Positions 1 through 5,161 of a DNA stretch of 8,066 nt are shown here, piece by piece. Source of the stretch: Candidatus Bathyarchaeota archaeon (lineage in GTDB: Archaea; Thermoproteota; Bathyarchaeia; Bathyarchaeales; Bathycorpusculaceae); assembly GCA_003601785.1 (NCBI GenBank), contig PIYA01000066.1, forward strand, positions 1 to 8,066, read 5' to 3'. Position numbers and translations under genes: made by a program. Below the pieces are notes generated by a model. It searched no databases. It saw nothing but the letters and a program-made list of their open reading frames with translations, and was not told where the DNA came from. The stretch's first letter is position 1. Every line of letters begins with the position of its first letter.

Positions 1-152
1 TATCTTCCCTTTCTCTCCCAAAGCTCCTTTTTCAACAAATCTCTAACAGCTGATCTTATAGCTGAACTTCTACTAGGATACATGTTAGCCCTAACAAGCT
101 CATCTAACCCTTCCAAATAGGCTTCAGGTAACAGCACGGTTACGAGTTTCAT
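1..152 (-). CDS. Ribbon-helix-helix (CopG/Arc-type) transcriptional regulator, partial
   Basis: The gene runs off the left edge, so only about the first 50 residues are visible. They read M-K-L-V-T-V-L-L-P-E-A-Y, then LDELV, then YPSRSSAIRSAVRDLL and KKELW. This is the standard ribbon-helix-helix layout: a short N-terminal beta strand (residues 2-8) that inserts in the DNA major groove, helix A (about 10-23), the P-S-R-S turn, and helix B (about 29-44). Such proteins bind palindromic operators as dimers, often their own. The ATG at 152 is preceded by a ribosome binding site (GAGGTG on the minus strand, complement of 163-168) at good spacing. Upstream lies a strong dyad (172-191), a likely autoregulatory site. 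Whether a C-terminal ligand domain (as in NikR) follows cannot be seen. The fold is clear; the target genes are unknown. Confidence 0.85.
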   Translation of the reverse strand, partial: MKLVTVLLPEAYLEGLDELVRANMYPSRSSAIRSAVRDLLKKELWERKGR

Positions 153-171
153 ACGGCTTCCCCACCTCGAA

Positions 172-191
172 CATGTTATATACATAACATG
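172..191 (-). promoter_or_regulatory. Inverted repeat, probable operator of the ribbon-helix-helix gene
   Basis: Perfect 8-bp arms CATGTTAT (172-179) and ATAACATG (184-191) are separated by 4 bp (ATAC). The dyad lies between the stop of the upstream 109-aa gene (211) and the regulator start (152). An AT-rich TATA-like element (about 197-205, read leftward) would put the transcription start at about 175, so the dyad would overlap it. The core of the dyad (GTATATAA on the minus strand) could itself act as a TATA box. Either way a bound dimer would block transcription. The dyad is seen directly; autoregulation is inferred from the neighbouring regulator gene. Confidence 0.6.
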
Positions 192-210
192 CTGTTAATA
201 TAAAACTAAT

Positions 211-540
211 CTACACGCTTTCCAATGTTGCCTCTTTCAACATGCGCTGAAAAGTTTTGTAAACGTCCTCAACGTAGATGGCTCGGCTGCGAATCCCTCT
301 CTTAACAGCCTCAGCGGTCAGTAAGGCAGCGCCTACGGTTTCGGTTATCGGAGTGGGTTCAGGAAAAGCTAACAACATCAAACCAATCTTAACCAGCTTA
401 GATTTTTCACCGTTCCGCCACAGATGCTTTGCATTCTTTGCTTCCTCAACTGTGCCTTCCATGCTCTGTAATAGGTCACTATAGCTCTCGTTTAGCTCTT
501 TTAAGGCATCAGCCACGGTCTTCGCTTCCTCAGCATTCAT
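211..540 (-). CDS. Conserved-looking archaeal protein of unknown function, 109 aa
   Basis: I do not recognise a named family. Residues 1-46 are charged and heptad-like (MNAEEAKTVADALKELNESY...), probably helical or a short coiled coil. Residues 48-75 form a hydrophobic stretch with a P-E-P-T-P-I-T-E-T-V-G-A-A-L-L turn, possibly a membrane-associated hairpin or buried helix pair. Residues 76-109 are a basic then amphipathic tail (VKRGIRSRAIYVEDVYKTF). Codon use and composition look genuinely coding, and the antisense frames do not. ATG at 540 is preferred because GAGAGTGG precedes it at good spacing; a GTG at 549 in the same frame would add three residues. A TATA-like element at about 584-590, flanked by palindromes, precedes the gene. 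The regulator gene downstream is on the same strand, 58 nt away, but has its own promoter signals. Confidence 0.7.
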   Translation of the reverse strand: MNAEEAKTVADALKELNESYSDLLQSMEGTVEEAKNAKHLWRNGEKSKLVKIGLMLLAFPEPTPITETVGAALLTAEAVKRGIRSRAIYVEDVYKTFQRMLKEATLESV

Positions 541-565
541 CTGAACCACTCTCTTTTCTGTATAG

Positions 566-613
566 CTGTTTGAAACAGAAAAACTTTAATTCCCCAAAAA
601 GCTGTTCTAACAG
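566..613. repeat. Pair of CTGTT/AACAG palindromes flanking a promoter
   Basis: Two short inverted repeats share the same half-site. At 566-578, CTGTT and AACAG are separated by TGA, giving a 13-bp site with 6-bp perfect arms. At 602-613, CTGTT and AACAG are separated by CT. Their centres lie about 35 bp apart, on either side of the leftward TATA-like element (584-590, with a purine-rich GGGGA just upstream on the minus strand). This is a common geometry for a dimeric repressor or activator controlling the 109-aa gene. The symmetry is visible; regulator binding is inference. Confidence 0.45.
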
Positions 614-778
614 TTCTCTTCCGCCCGAAACGCAAGATTTTTTACATATTTCTGTAAATTTAAAAGTTGAACCTAGACACTTTTATCGAGAGATAAAGAA
701 ACCTAGTGAACGTAAGAGTTTCTCATTGAAAAGTATTATTAACGCAAGACGGCTAGAATTATTAACGAGCCGTAAGCT

Positions 779-788
779 GTGAGGAGGT
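779..788 (+). promoter_or_regulatory. Strong ribosome binding site that defines the start of the PUA/EVE-like gene
   Basis: GTGAGGAGGT contains the near-consensus GAGGAGGT (781-788). It is followed by a TAG in the reading frame of the downstream gene (790-792), which limits the N-terminus. Seven nucleotides after the element, in frame, is ATC (796-798). No ATG, GTG or TTG occurs in that frame until 961, so the site points at a non-canonical or mutated start codon. Confidence 0.65.
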
Positions 789-795
789 TTAGTTC

Positions 796-1242
796 ATCTC
801 GCCTGATGAGCGTTACGCCTACATTCTGTTATCCGACGAGAAATGGTGGAACAGACTCTGTGAAAGAAACAGAAAGGGCGACGAGACACACGCGTTCATA
901 CGCAGAAACCTTGTCGGTCCACTTAAAACCAAAAAGCTTCTTTTCTACGTCAAGCGTCCAGTGATGCAGATTCGAGGAGTCGCAGACTTCATCGAACGCT
1001 TAGCTGGAGACTACAGGCAGCTTTGGCGCTCCCACGGTGGTGAGACATGCCTGAAAACCTTTAAGGAGTACACTCGTTTTCTCAAGGGTAGAAGAAAAGT
1101 AACTTTCATCAGATTCACTAACTTTCGTGAACTTGAAAATCCCGTTTCAATGAAGGCTTTAAACAAGGTTTTAGGTGTTCTGAAGGTGCCGAGGGGTGGA
1201 AAATATATAAATCAAGAGCTAACGAAACAGTTAACAACATAG
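796..1242 (+). CDS. PUA/EVE-like (DUF365-like) protein with non-canonical or damaged start codon
   Basis: Reading this frame from 796 gives about 148 residues that form one coherent small domain. It opens SPDERYAYILLSDEKWW, runs through KLLFYVKRPVMQIRGVADF and GDYRQLWRSHGGET, and ends FIRFTNFRELENPV...VPRGGKYINQE. The pattern (strand, then FYV-K-P, I-G-V-A, a middle helix, a late F-N-ELENP strand and a final G-G-K-Y-I) resembles archaeal PUA/EVE-superfamily proteins such as DUF365, which are thought to bind RNA or modified nucleic acid. Family assignment is from memory and moderate. The first canonical in-frame start is GTG 961, which would delete 55 residues and begin inside a strand. The ribosome binding site at 781-788 instead points to ATC 796, one base from ATG. 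The stop overlaps the ribosome binding site of the GMP synthase gene 12 nt downstream, so the two are probably cotranscribed. Confidence 0.72.
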   Translation: MSPDERYAYILLSDEKWWNRLCERNRKGDETHAFIRRNLVGPLKTKKLLFYVKRPVMQIRGVADFIERLAGDYRQLWRSHGGETCLKTFKEYTRFLKGRRKVTFIRFTNFRELENPVSMKALNKVLGVLKVPRGGKYINQELTKQLTT

Positions 1243-1254
1243 GAGAAACTTAAG

Positions 1255-2460
1255 ATGGAAGAATTCAACCCTGAAAAATTTGTTGAAGAGAAAATCGAAG
1301 AGCTAAAACGCACTATAGGCATGGAAAAAGCGTTAGTGGCTGTTTCAGGTGGGGTTGACAGCACAACATGTGCGGTTTTAACGCACAAGGCTGTCGGAGA
1401 AAACCTTGCTTGCGTAATCTTAGACGACGCTTTTATGCGTGAAGGTGAACCGGAACGCGTAGCCGAAATCCTTTCCAAACCACCTTTCAATATTCCAGTG
1501 AAAATAGTTAACGTTCGCGAACGTTTCCTGCAAAACATGAAGGGGTTAAGAGACGCTGAAGAGAAAAGAAAGGTGTTCCGTGAAACCTTCTATAAAGTTT
1601 TAGGCGAAACAGCCAAGATGGAAGGCTGTAAAATCCTTGTTCAAGGCACGATAAAAGCGGATATCGTGGAAACCGTGGGCGGCATAAAAACTCAACATAA
1701 CGTTTTGAAGCAGATGGGCATAAACCCCATGGAACACTACGGTTTCAAAATTGTTGAACCCTTAGTAGGCTTGTACAAAAGCCAGGTGAGGATGGTTGCG
1801 CGAAATTTAGGACTGCCAGCTGAAATCTCTGAGAGACAACCTTTCCCAGGACCAGGATTGTCGGTCCGCGTGGTCGGTGAAATCCGTCCGGAAAAGCTGG
1901 AAACCTTAAAGAAAGCCACAACCATCGTTGAGAACGAACTTGCAAAACACAAGCCGAGCCAGTACTTCGCCGTGATAGTTGACAACGAAGAGGAAGAAAC
2001 AGTGCGCTCCAAAACTATGCACATTCAGGAGACCGTGGCGCGAGCCTTCAACGCTCCGGCAAGAAACGTGTCAGTGAAAATTTTCAAGGATAAGGCTACT
2101 GGAATGAAAGGTGGGGCGCGTCATTATGGTGAGATAGTGGGTGTGAAGGTTCAGACAGCGGATGGAAAAATTCATCAAACGGCTGTTCAAAATATGGTGG
2201 CTCTTCAAACGAGGATAATCACCGAAAACCCGGCGATAACAAGGGTTTTCTACGCGGTTAAGGATTTACCGGAAAAGAAACTCTATATTATAGGCATAAG
2301 AGCTGTTCAAACCAAGGATTTCTTGGCAGCAAAGGTTTCAGATATTCCGTGGTCAACGTTGGAAAGAATCGCTGAAGGGATAACGGAGAAGTGTCCTAAC
2401 GTTTCCACCGTCTATTATGATGCCACTCCGAAGCCGCCGGCGACTATTGAAATGGAGTAA
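1255..2460 (+). CDS. guaAB: GMP synthase subunit B (ATP pyrophosphatase), enlarged dimerisation domain
   Basis: Catalyses ATP-dependent amination of XMP to GMP in cytosolic purine synthesis, using ammonia from a separate glutaminase subunit (not in this window). Seen: the PP-loop SGGVDST (residues 31-37), QGT-KAD-VE (130-139), KTQHNV (145-150), EPL-LYKSQVR (168-179), the RQPFPGPGL lid (194-202) and the terminal KPPATIE motif (393-399) that contacts XMP. The protein is 401 aa, against about 310 for common archaeal B subunits. The excess lies between residues 230 and 340, where 293-341 resembles the normal C-terminal unit 344-395, suggesting an internal duplication of the dimerisation subdomain. 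The start ATG 1255 follows AGGAG (1241-1245), which overlaps the stop of the preceding gene. Function is secure; the duplication is my reading. Confidence 0.95.
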   Translation: MEEFNPEKFVEEKIEELKRTIGMEKALVAVSGGVDSTTCAVLTHKAVGENLACVILDDAFMREGEPERVAEILSKPPFNIPVKIVNVRERFLQNMKGLRDAEEKRKVFRETFYKVLGETAKMEGCKILVQGTIKADIVETVGGIKTQHNVLKQMGINPMEHYGFKIVEPLVGLYKSQVRMVARNLGLPAEISERQPFPGPGLSVRVVGEIRPEKLETLKKATTIVENELAKHKPSQYFAVIVDNEEEETVRSKTMHIQETVARAFNAPARNVSVKIFKDKATGMKGGARHYGEIVGVKVQTADGKIHQTAVQNMVALQTRIITENPAITRVFYAVKDLPEKKLYIIGIRAVQTKDFLAAKVSDIPWSTLERIAEGITEKCPNVSTVYYDATPKPPATIEME

Positions 2461-2517
2461 ATGCAAAACTGAGAAACGAATAATAGTGTCCAAGAACACT
2501 TTACAGCTGTGAAAATC

Positions 2518-2844
2518 ATGTTTCGTGTCCGAGTGAACAAAATAGAATCAGTTAGAGATTTGGATGGAAACCTTGGGAAGCGTATAGAGTTAATTGAAGA
2601 ACGACGTATACCCCAATTCGTTGTCAGACCCAAAACCGAAGAGGCGAAGATGGTGCAAGATGTTATGCAGGCGCTTCAGCAGCAGCTACCCATGCTTCCG
2701 ATGAGAAGGCAGTTAGCTATTCCGAAGATAATATTGTTCTTAACAGAGCAGGAATACGAAAGCCTAGGCATAGACTTTGACGTAAATCAGGTTTACGAGA
2801 TAACCCTTGAAAATCAAGCTATAAAATTCAGGAAAACTGAATGA
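2518..2844 (+). CDS. Small protein of unknown function, 108 aa (very tentatively arcadin-1-like)
   Basis: Not firmly recognised. The sequence opens with a strand-rich segment (FRVRVNKIESV, then DLDGNLGKRIELIEER). A polar Gln-rich helix follows (AKMVQDVMQALQQQLP, about residues 46-61), then PMRRQLAIPKIILFLTEQEYESLGIDFDVNQVYEITL. The end, with a helix L-T-E-x-E-Y-x-x-L-G and two strands, suggests a compact beta-rich domain of the kind used to bind another protein or nucleic acid. It loosely recalls the arcadin-1 family encoded near crenactin, but no actin homologue is in view and I give this low weight. ATG 2518 is preferred, with GTGA as a weak ribosome binding site; GTG 2509 would add three residues. 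It lies about 57 nt after the GMP synthase gene on the same strand, so it may be its operon tail. Its 3' end overlaps the convergent gene by 17 bp. Confidence 0.75.
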   Translation: MFRVRVNKIESVRDLDGNLGKRIELIEERRIPQFVVRPKTEEAKMVQDVMQALQQQLPMLPMRRQLAIPKIILFLTEQEYESLGIDFDVNQVYEITLENQAIKFRKTE

Positions 2845-3163
2845 TTTCTCTTCTAAGCTTCTTTAAATTTGAATATTTCGGGTGGAAAGAGAGAACAAAC
2901 ATCATGTTTCTCAATCTTGTGAAAACTTCTCTCGCATCGGATTTTTCACCCTTATTACAGTAAAGCGGAACAAGTTCTTCGTCTTCACTCTTGTAATAAA
3001 CGTATATGGGTGCAAACTTCCTTTCAAAAGCAACTATCTCAGTGTCTAAACTTAACATTCTAGCCAGCTTTTCAGCTGCTCTGTTTATACTCTTCATTCT
3101 TCCTTCTTGGAAGGCTGAACTTGAGGCGTAAATCGTGATTTTTCCGCCGCAATTTTTCAGCAT
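2828..3163 (-). CDS. Conserved-looking archaeal protein of unknown function, 111 aa
   Basis: No named family recognised. The protein begins MLKNCGGKITIYASSSAF, a hydrophobic strand followed by a polar S-S-S turn. Next come a basic helix (MKSINRAAEKLARML), a strand with FERKFAPIYVYYKSEDEELVPLY, and a helical end with VFTRLRNMMFVLSFHP and LKKLRREIIQF. Alternating strands and helices with two aromatic-rich strands look like a small alpha/beta domain. The open frame extends to 3319, but the start at 3163 is strongly preferred: GGTG sits 6 nt before it (complement of 3170-3173), and a TATA-like TTTTAAAAA (about 3196-3204) predicts transcription from about 3175. The upstream extension is hydrophobic, lies over the promoter and would run into the start of the divergent acylphosphatase gene. 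Confidence 0.78.
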   Translation of the reverse strand: MLKNCGGKITIYASSSAFQEGRMKSINRAAEKLARMLSLDTEIVAFERKFAPIYVYYKSEDEELVPLYCNKGEKSDAREVFTRLRNMMFVLSFHPKYSNLKKLRREIIQFS

Positions 3164-3317
3164 CTCAAACACCAAAACCAAGCTGAACCCAACAATTTTT
3201 AAAACGCTCGCCAAAACAACTGTTTTACACTGTAGAGGGAGAGATAAGTTAAAGTGAAAAAGAATACCACTCTCTAAAATAAAATTCAAAACAGACCAAC
3301 CGTAAAGTGGTGAAAAC
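3164..3317. promoter_or_regulatory. Divergent promoter region between the 111-aa unknown gene and acyP
   Basis: Leftward: a TATA-like TTTTAAAAA on the minus strand (about 3196-3204) sits about 25 bp before a start near 3175. Rightward: CTAAAATAAAAT (3274-3285) sits about 25 bp before a start near 3305, with GGTGA (3309-3313) just ahead of the acylphosphatase ATG. Between them are a perfect 6-bp-arm palindrome AAAACA-AC-TGTTTT (3213-3226) and, touching it, TACA-C-TGTA (3226-3234). Both palindromes lie immediately upstream of the leftward TATA element, a position suited to an activator or regulator. Confidence 0.45.
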
Positions 3318-3623
3318 ATGAAGGTTAGGGCACACGTGTTCGTGAGTGGTAGAGTTCAAGGTGTGTTTTTCAGGTCGGAGACGAGATATGAGGCTAAAAA
3401 ACACGGTGTCACGGGTTGGGTTCGCAACTTACCCGACGGTAGGGTTGAGGCTGTTTTTGAAGGTGAGGAAGAAGCCGTAAAGACCGTAAAGAAGCTTGTG
3501 GATTTCTGTAGGCATGGACCATCCGGGGCAAGAGTTACGGGCATAGATGTCAAGTGGGAAGCCTACAAAGGCGAATTCAAAGATTTCAAGATAAGGTATG
3601 GTTTTCATTTTATGTCTTTTTAG
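3318..3623 (+). CDS. acyP: Acylphosphatase
   Basis: Small cytosolic hydrolase that splits acyl phosphates (such as carbamoyl or acetyl phosphate) to carboxylate and phosphate; its physiological substrate in archaea is unclear. The 101-aa length is normal for the family. The signature GRVQGVFFR (residues 11-19) holds the phosphate-binding loop and catalytic Arg19, and GWVRNLPDGRVEAVFEG (33-49) supplies catalytic Asn37. ATG 3318 is preceded by GGTGA at 4 nt spacing. The C-terminus (FKIRYGFHFMSF) carries a few residues beyond the usual F-x-I-R-Y end. The gene is transcribed alone: its neighbours on both sides are on the opposite strand, and its last 14 bp overlap the convergent gene. Confidence 0.95.
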   Translation: MKVRAHVFVSGRVQGVFFRSETRYEAKKHGVTGWVRNLPDGRVEAVFEGEEEAVKTVKKLVDFCRHGPSGARVTGIDVKWEAYKGEFKDFKIRYGFHFMSF

Positions 3624-4011
3624 GCACTCTGAAGTGAGATTCTTTTCCTGCGCTTATGTAGTCGCCGCCTATTCCCCGCACTATGGAAGCTATTTTCGCA
3701 AAGTTTTCTGAACCCAAAAACTGACGGGGTTTTATCACTATGTACTCGTCTTTCTCTTCGAAGCTTAGCAGATTTTCCAACTCCTCTGGAAACATCATTT
3801 TGATGTCTTCTATTGACCTTTCCTTTTCATAGGTTTCTGGTGATGGTGGCGGTGTTGTCGGTGCTGTGACTGGCTGTGTGACTTGTGAAACGGCTAAGGA
3901 TTTTAGGGATGTGGAGACTTGTCTTAGGTCTTCAACTATTCCGTTCAAAATTATGAGCAGTTCATCAATCCTTTCAACCAACTTTTCGATGTTCTCTTTC
4001 TCTTCACTCAT
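3610..4011 (-). CDS. Coiled-coil protein with flexible linker and C-terminal globular domain, unknown function
   Basis: Three parts can be seen in 133 aa. Residues 1-38 form an acidic amphipathic helix with heptads (IEKLVERIDELLIILNGIVEDL), probably an oligomerising coiled coil. Residues 41-62 are a Thr/Pro/Ser-rich linker (TQPVTAPTTPPPSPE). Residues 66-131 form a compact domain with FPEELENLLSFE, YIVIKPRQFLGSENF, IASIVRGIGGDYISAGKESHF. The basic, Gly-rich end (K-P-R-x-F-L-G and A-G-K-E-S-H-F) could contact nucleic acid or phosphate, but I know no characterised member and do not assign a function. ATG 4011 is preferred because GGAAGGAG lies just before it; an in-frame TTG at 4026 would put that site inside the coding region. 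It is divergent from rtcA and may share its promoter box. Confidence 0.8.
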   Translation of the reverse strand: MSEEKENIEKLVERIDELLIILNGIVEDLRQVSTSLKSLAVSQVTQPVTAPTTPPPSPETYEKERSIEDIKMMFPEELENLLSFEEKDEYIVIKPRQFLGSENFAKIASIVRGIGGDYISAGKESHFRVPKKT

Positions 4012-4107
4012 GCGTTCTCCTTCCAAATTTTAATACTTGTCGGATTTATTAAATTGTTTGTTATCTCACTTAATCAACAGAAAATCTTGGAGAGGGAGAA
4101 AACCTCA
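4012..4107. promoter_or_regulatory. Short divergent promoter region between the coiled-coil gene and rtcA
   Basis: The AT-rich box TTTATTAAAT (4045-4054) is nearly symmetric and fits both directions. Rightward it predicts a start near 4075 and a leader of about 33 nt to the rtcA GTG. Leftward it predicts a start near 4025, leaving GGAAGGAG in a 14-nt leader before ATG 4011. A second AT-rich patch (TATTAAAAT read leftward, about 4024-4034) is too close to 4011 to be its TATA box unless the mRNA is leaderless. Confidence 0.45.
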
Positions 4108-5145
4108 GTGATTGAAATTGATGGAAGCCAGAAAAGCGGAAGTGGAACAATCCTTAGGCTGTCCGTTGCCCTATCCGCAATACTGGGACAACCATTACAC
4201 ATCTACAACATCAGACAGAACAGACCGCAACCGGGATTGAGACCGCAACATTTAGAGGCGGTTTTGACAGCGGCAAAACTCTGCGACGCGGAATTGGAAG
4301 GCGCAAAACTGAACTCACGTGAACTGTGGTTTAAACCTCGAGAAATCAAAGGTGGAGACTTCAAAGCTGAGATAGGCACGGCTGGAAGCATCCCCATGCT
4401 TCTGATGACCGTGCTGCCGATATGCGCCTTCGCAGAACACACGGTAAACCTGCATATTTCAAGGGGTGGAACAGACGTTATGCATTCACCGACAATTAAC
4501 TATATGCGGCACGTTTTTCTGCCGACATTGAAACGTATGGGATTGAACACGAACTTGACGGTTCACAGGTACGGCTATTATCCAAAGGGCATGGGTGAAG
4601 TTGCAATAACCGTTAGACCTTGTAGAAATCTGAAACCCTTACGCTTGGAAGATTTTGGCGAGGTAGAGACAATAAAAGGAGTTTCAGTCTGCACTTTCCT
4701 AGCTGATAGAAGGGTTGCGGAACGTCAGGCGAAAACGGCGAACAAATATCTGGCAGAAAAAGGTTACAAGGCAGACATACAAGTGGTGAACGACAAGTCA
4801 AACCCGTTGCAGAAAGGCAGCTCCATTGTCCTATGGACTGAGACAGACACAAAAGCGATTTTGGGCGCTGATGCCATCGGCGCGCTTAGAAAGACAAGCG
4901 AGGCTGTTGGAAGAGAGGCGGCTGAAAAGCTTTACGCGGAGATTTCCAGTAAAGCCACGGTTGACGTGCACTTGGCTGACATGCTCATTCCGTACGTGGC
5001 TTTATCCGAGGGCAGCTCAGTCTATCTGACGAGAGCCTTATCTGAACATCTGGAGACCAACATCTGGCTCGCTGAAAAAATATTGAACGTGAAGTTCACC
5101 GTTGAACGGGTGGATGAACTTTACAGGGTTAAGAAGGCTAGTTAA
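4108..5145 (+). CDS. rtcA: RNA 3'-terminal phosphate cyclase (RtcA) with altered N-terminal motif
   Basis: RtcA uses ATP to convert RNA 3'-phosphate ends to 2',3'-cyclic phosphates through an enzyme-histidine-AMP intermediate. Seen in 345 aa: IEIDGS at the N-terminus, YNIRQNRPQPGLRPQHL (residues 33-49, matching E. coli Arg40, Arg43 and Gln51), SRGGTDV, the HLAD-LIPY-AL segment, and SEHLETNIW with the likely nucleophile His314 (E. coli His309). The usual G-E-G-G-G-Q motif is K-S-G-S-G-T here, so E. coli Glu14 and Gln18 become Ser10 and Thr14 while Arg21 is kept (Arg17). The GTG at 4108 is chosen because GGAGAGGGAG (4089-4098) precedes it by 9 nt and the resulting length fits the family; upstream TTG starts would add residues before the first strand. 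It is the first gene of a three-gene RNA cluster. Confidence 0.92.
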   Translation: MIEIDGSQKSGSGTILRLSVALSAILGQPLHIYNIRQNRPQPGLRPQHLEAVLTAAKLCDAELEGAKLNSRELWFKPREIKGGDFKAEIGTAGSIPMLLMTVLPICAFAEHTVNLHISRGGTDVMHSPTINYMRHVFLPTLKRMGLNTNLTVHRYGYYPKGMGEVAITVRPCRNLKPLRLEDFGEVETIKGVSVCTFLADRRVAERQAKTANKYLAEKGYKADIQVVNDKSNPLQKGSSIVLWTETDTKAILGADAIGALRKTSEAVGREAAEKLYAEISSKATVDVHLADMLIPYVALSEGSSVYLTRALSEHLETNIWLAEKILNVKFTVERVDELYRVKKAS

Positions 5146-5161
5146 ACGTGAGGTGAGGCGG

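Larger units (their letters stand above)
550..795. other. Gene-free region rich in promoter-like elements
   Basis: I see no gene of its own here; open frames through it have no coding character. Besides the CTGTT/AACAG pair it holds these elements: an inverted repeat TTTACA (641-646)/TGTAAA (653-658); a TATA-like TTTAAAAG (659-666); a perfect inverted repeat TTTATC-GAGA-GATAAA (682-697); AACCTAG twice (670-676 and 700-706); the 10-mer ATTATTAACG twice (735-744 and 758-767); and ACGGCT (749-754)/AGCCGT (768-773). The TATA at 659-666 predicts a start near 690, which leaves a leader of about 105 nt before the gene at 796. The second possible TATA (about 734-741) would give a shorter leader. A small untranslated RNA in 690-780 is possible but unproved. 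Confidence 0.5.

Noticed and set aside
429..782. Open frame of 117 codons on the plus strand
   Set aside because: It runs antisense to the 109-aa gene and then through AT-rich promoter-like sequence; the translation is Leu/Ser/Pro-rich with no protein-like pattern.
790..792. TAG readthrough (pyrrolysine) extending the PUA/EVE-like gene upstream
   Set aside because: The frame upstream has further stops (TGA, TAG, TAA) within 70 bp and the sequence there is promoter-like.
804..810. TGATGAG as a C box of a C/D guide RNA
   Set aside because: No matching D box and C'/D' arrangement was seen at proper spacing, and it lies inside coding sequence.
779..964. Plus-strand open frame of 61 codons right at the strong ribosome binding site
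   Set aside because: Its GTG overlaps the binding site and its ATG at 806 is too far from it. The product has no domain character, while the overlapping frame continues smoothly into the PUA/EVE-like protein.
1212..2024. Several antisense open frames within the GMP synthase gene, and similar ones in rtcA, fau-1 and trm5
   Set aside because: They mirror strongly conserved coding sequence on the plus strand and show no ribosome binding sites or protein-like patterns.
2485..2500. AGTGT/ACACT inverted repeat between the GMP synthase gene and the 108-aa gene, as a terminator
   Set aside because: The arms are only 5 bp with a mismatched centre and no T-run follows; chance is a fair explanation.
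3164..3319. N-terminal extension of the leftward 111-aa gene, with a membrane-like hydrophobic stretch
   Set aside because: It covers the TATA-like element and ribosome binding site for ATG 3163 and reaches into the acyP start; the hydrophobic look comes from AT-rich DNA.
4054..4107. Longer rtcA from TTG codons upstream of 4108
   Set aside because: It would place the ribosome binding site inside the gene and add residues before the first conserved strand, exceeding the usual length.
5102..5161. Longer fau-1 overlapping the end of rtcA
   Set aside because: The extension lacks family sequence, and a clear GAGGTGAGG sits just before ATG 5162.
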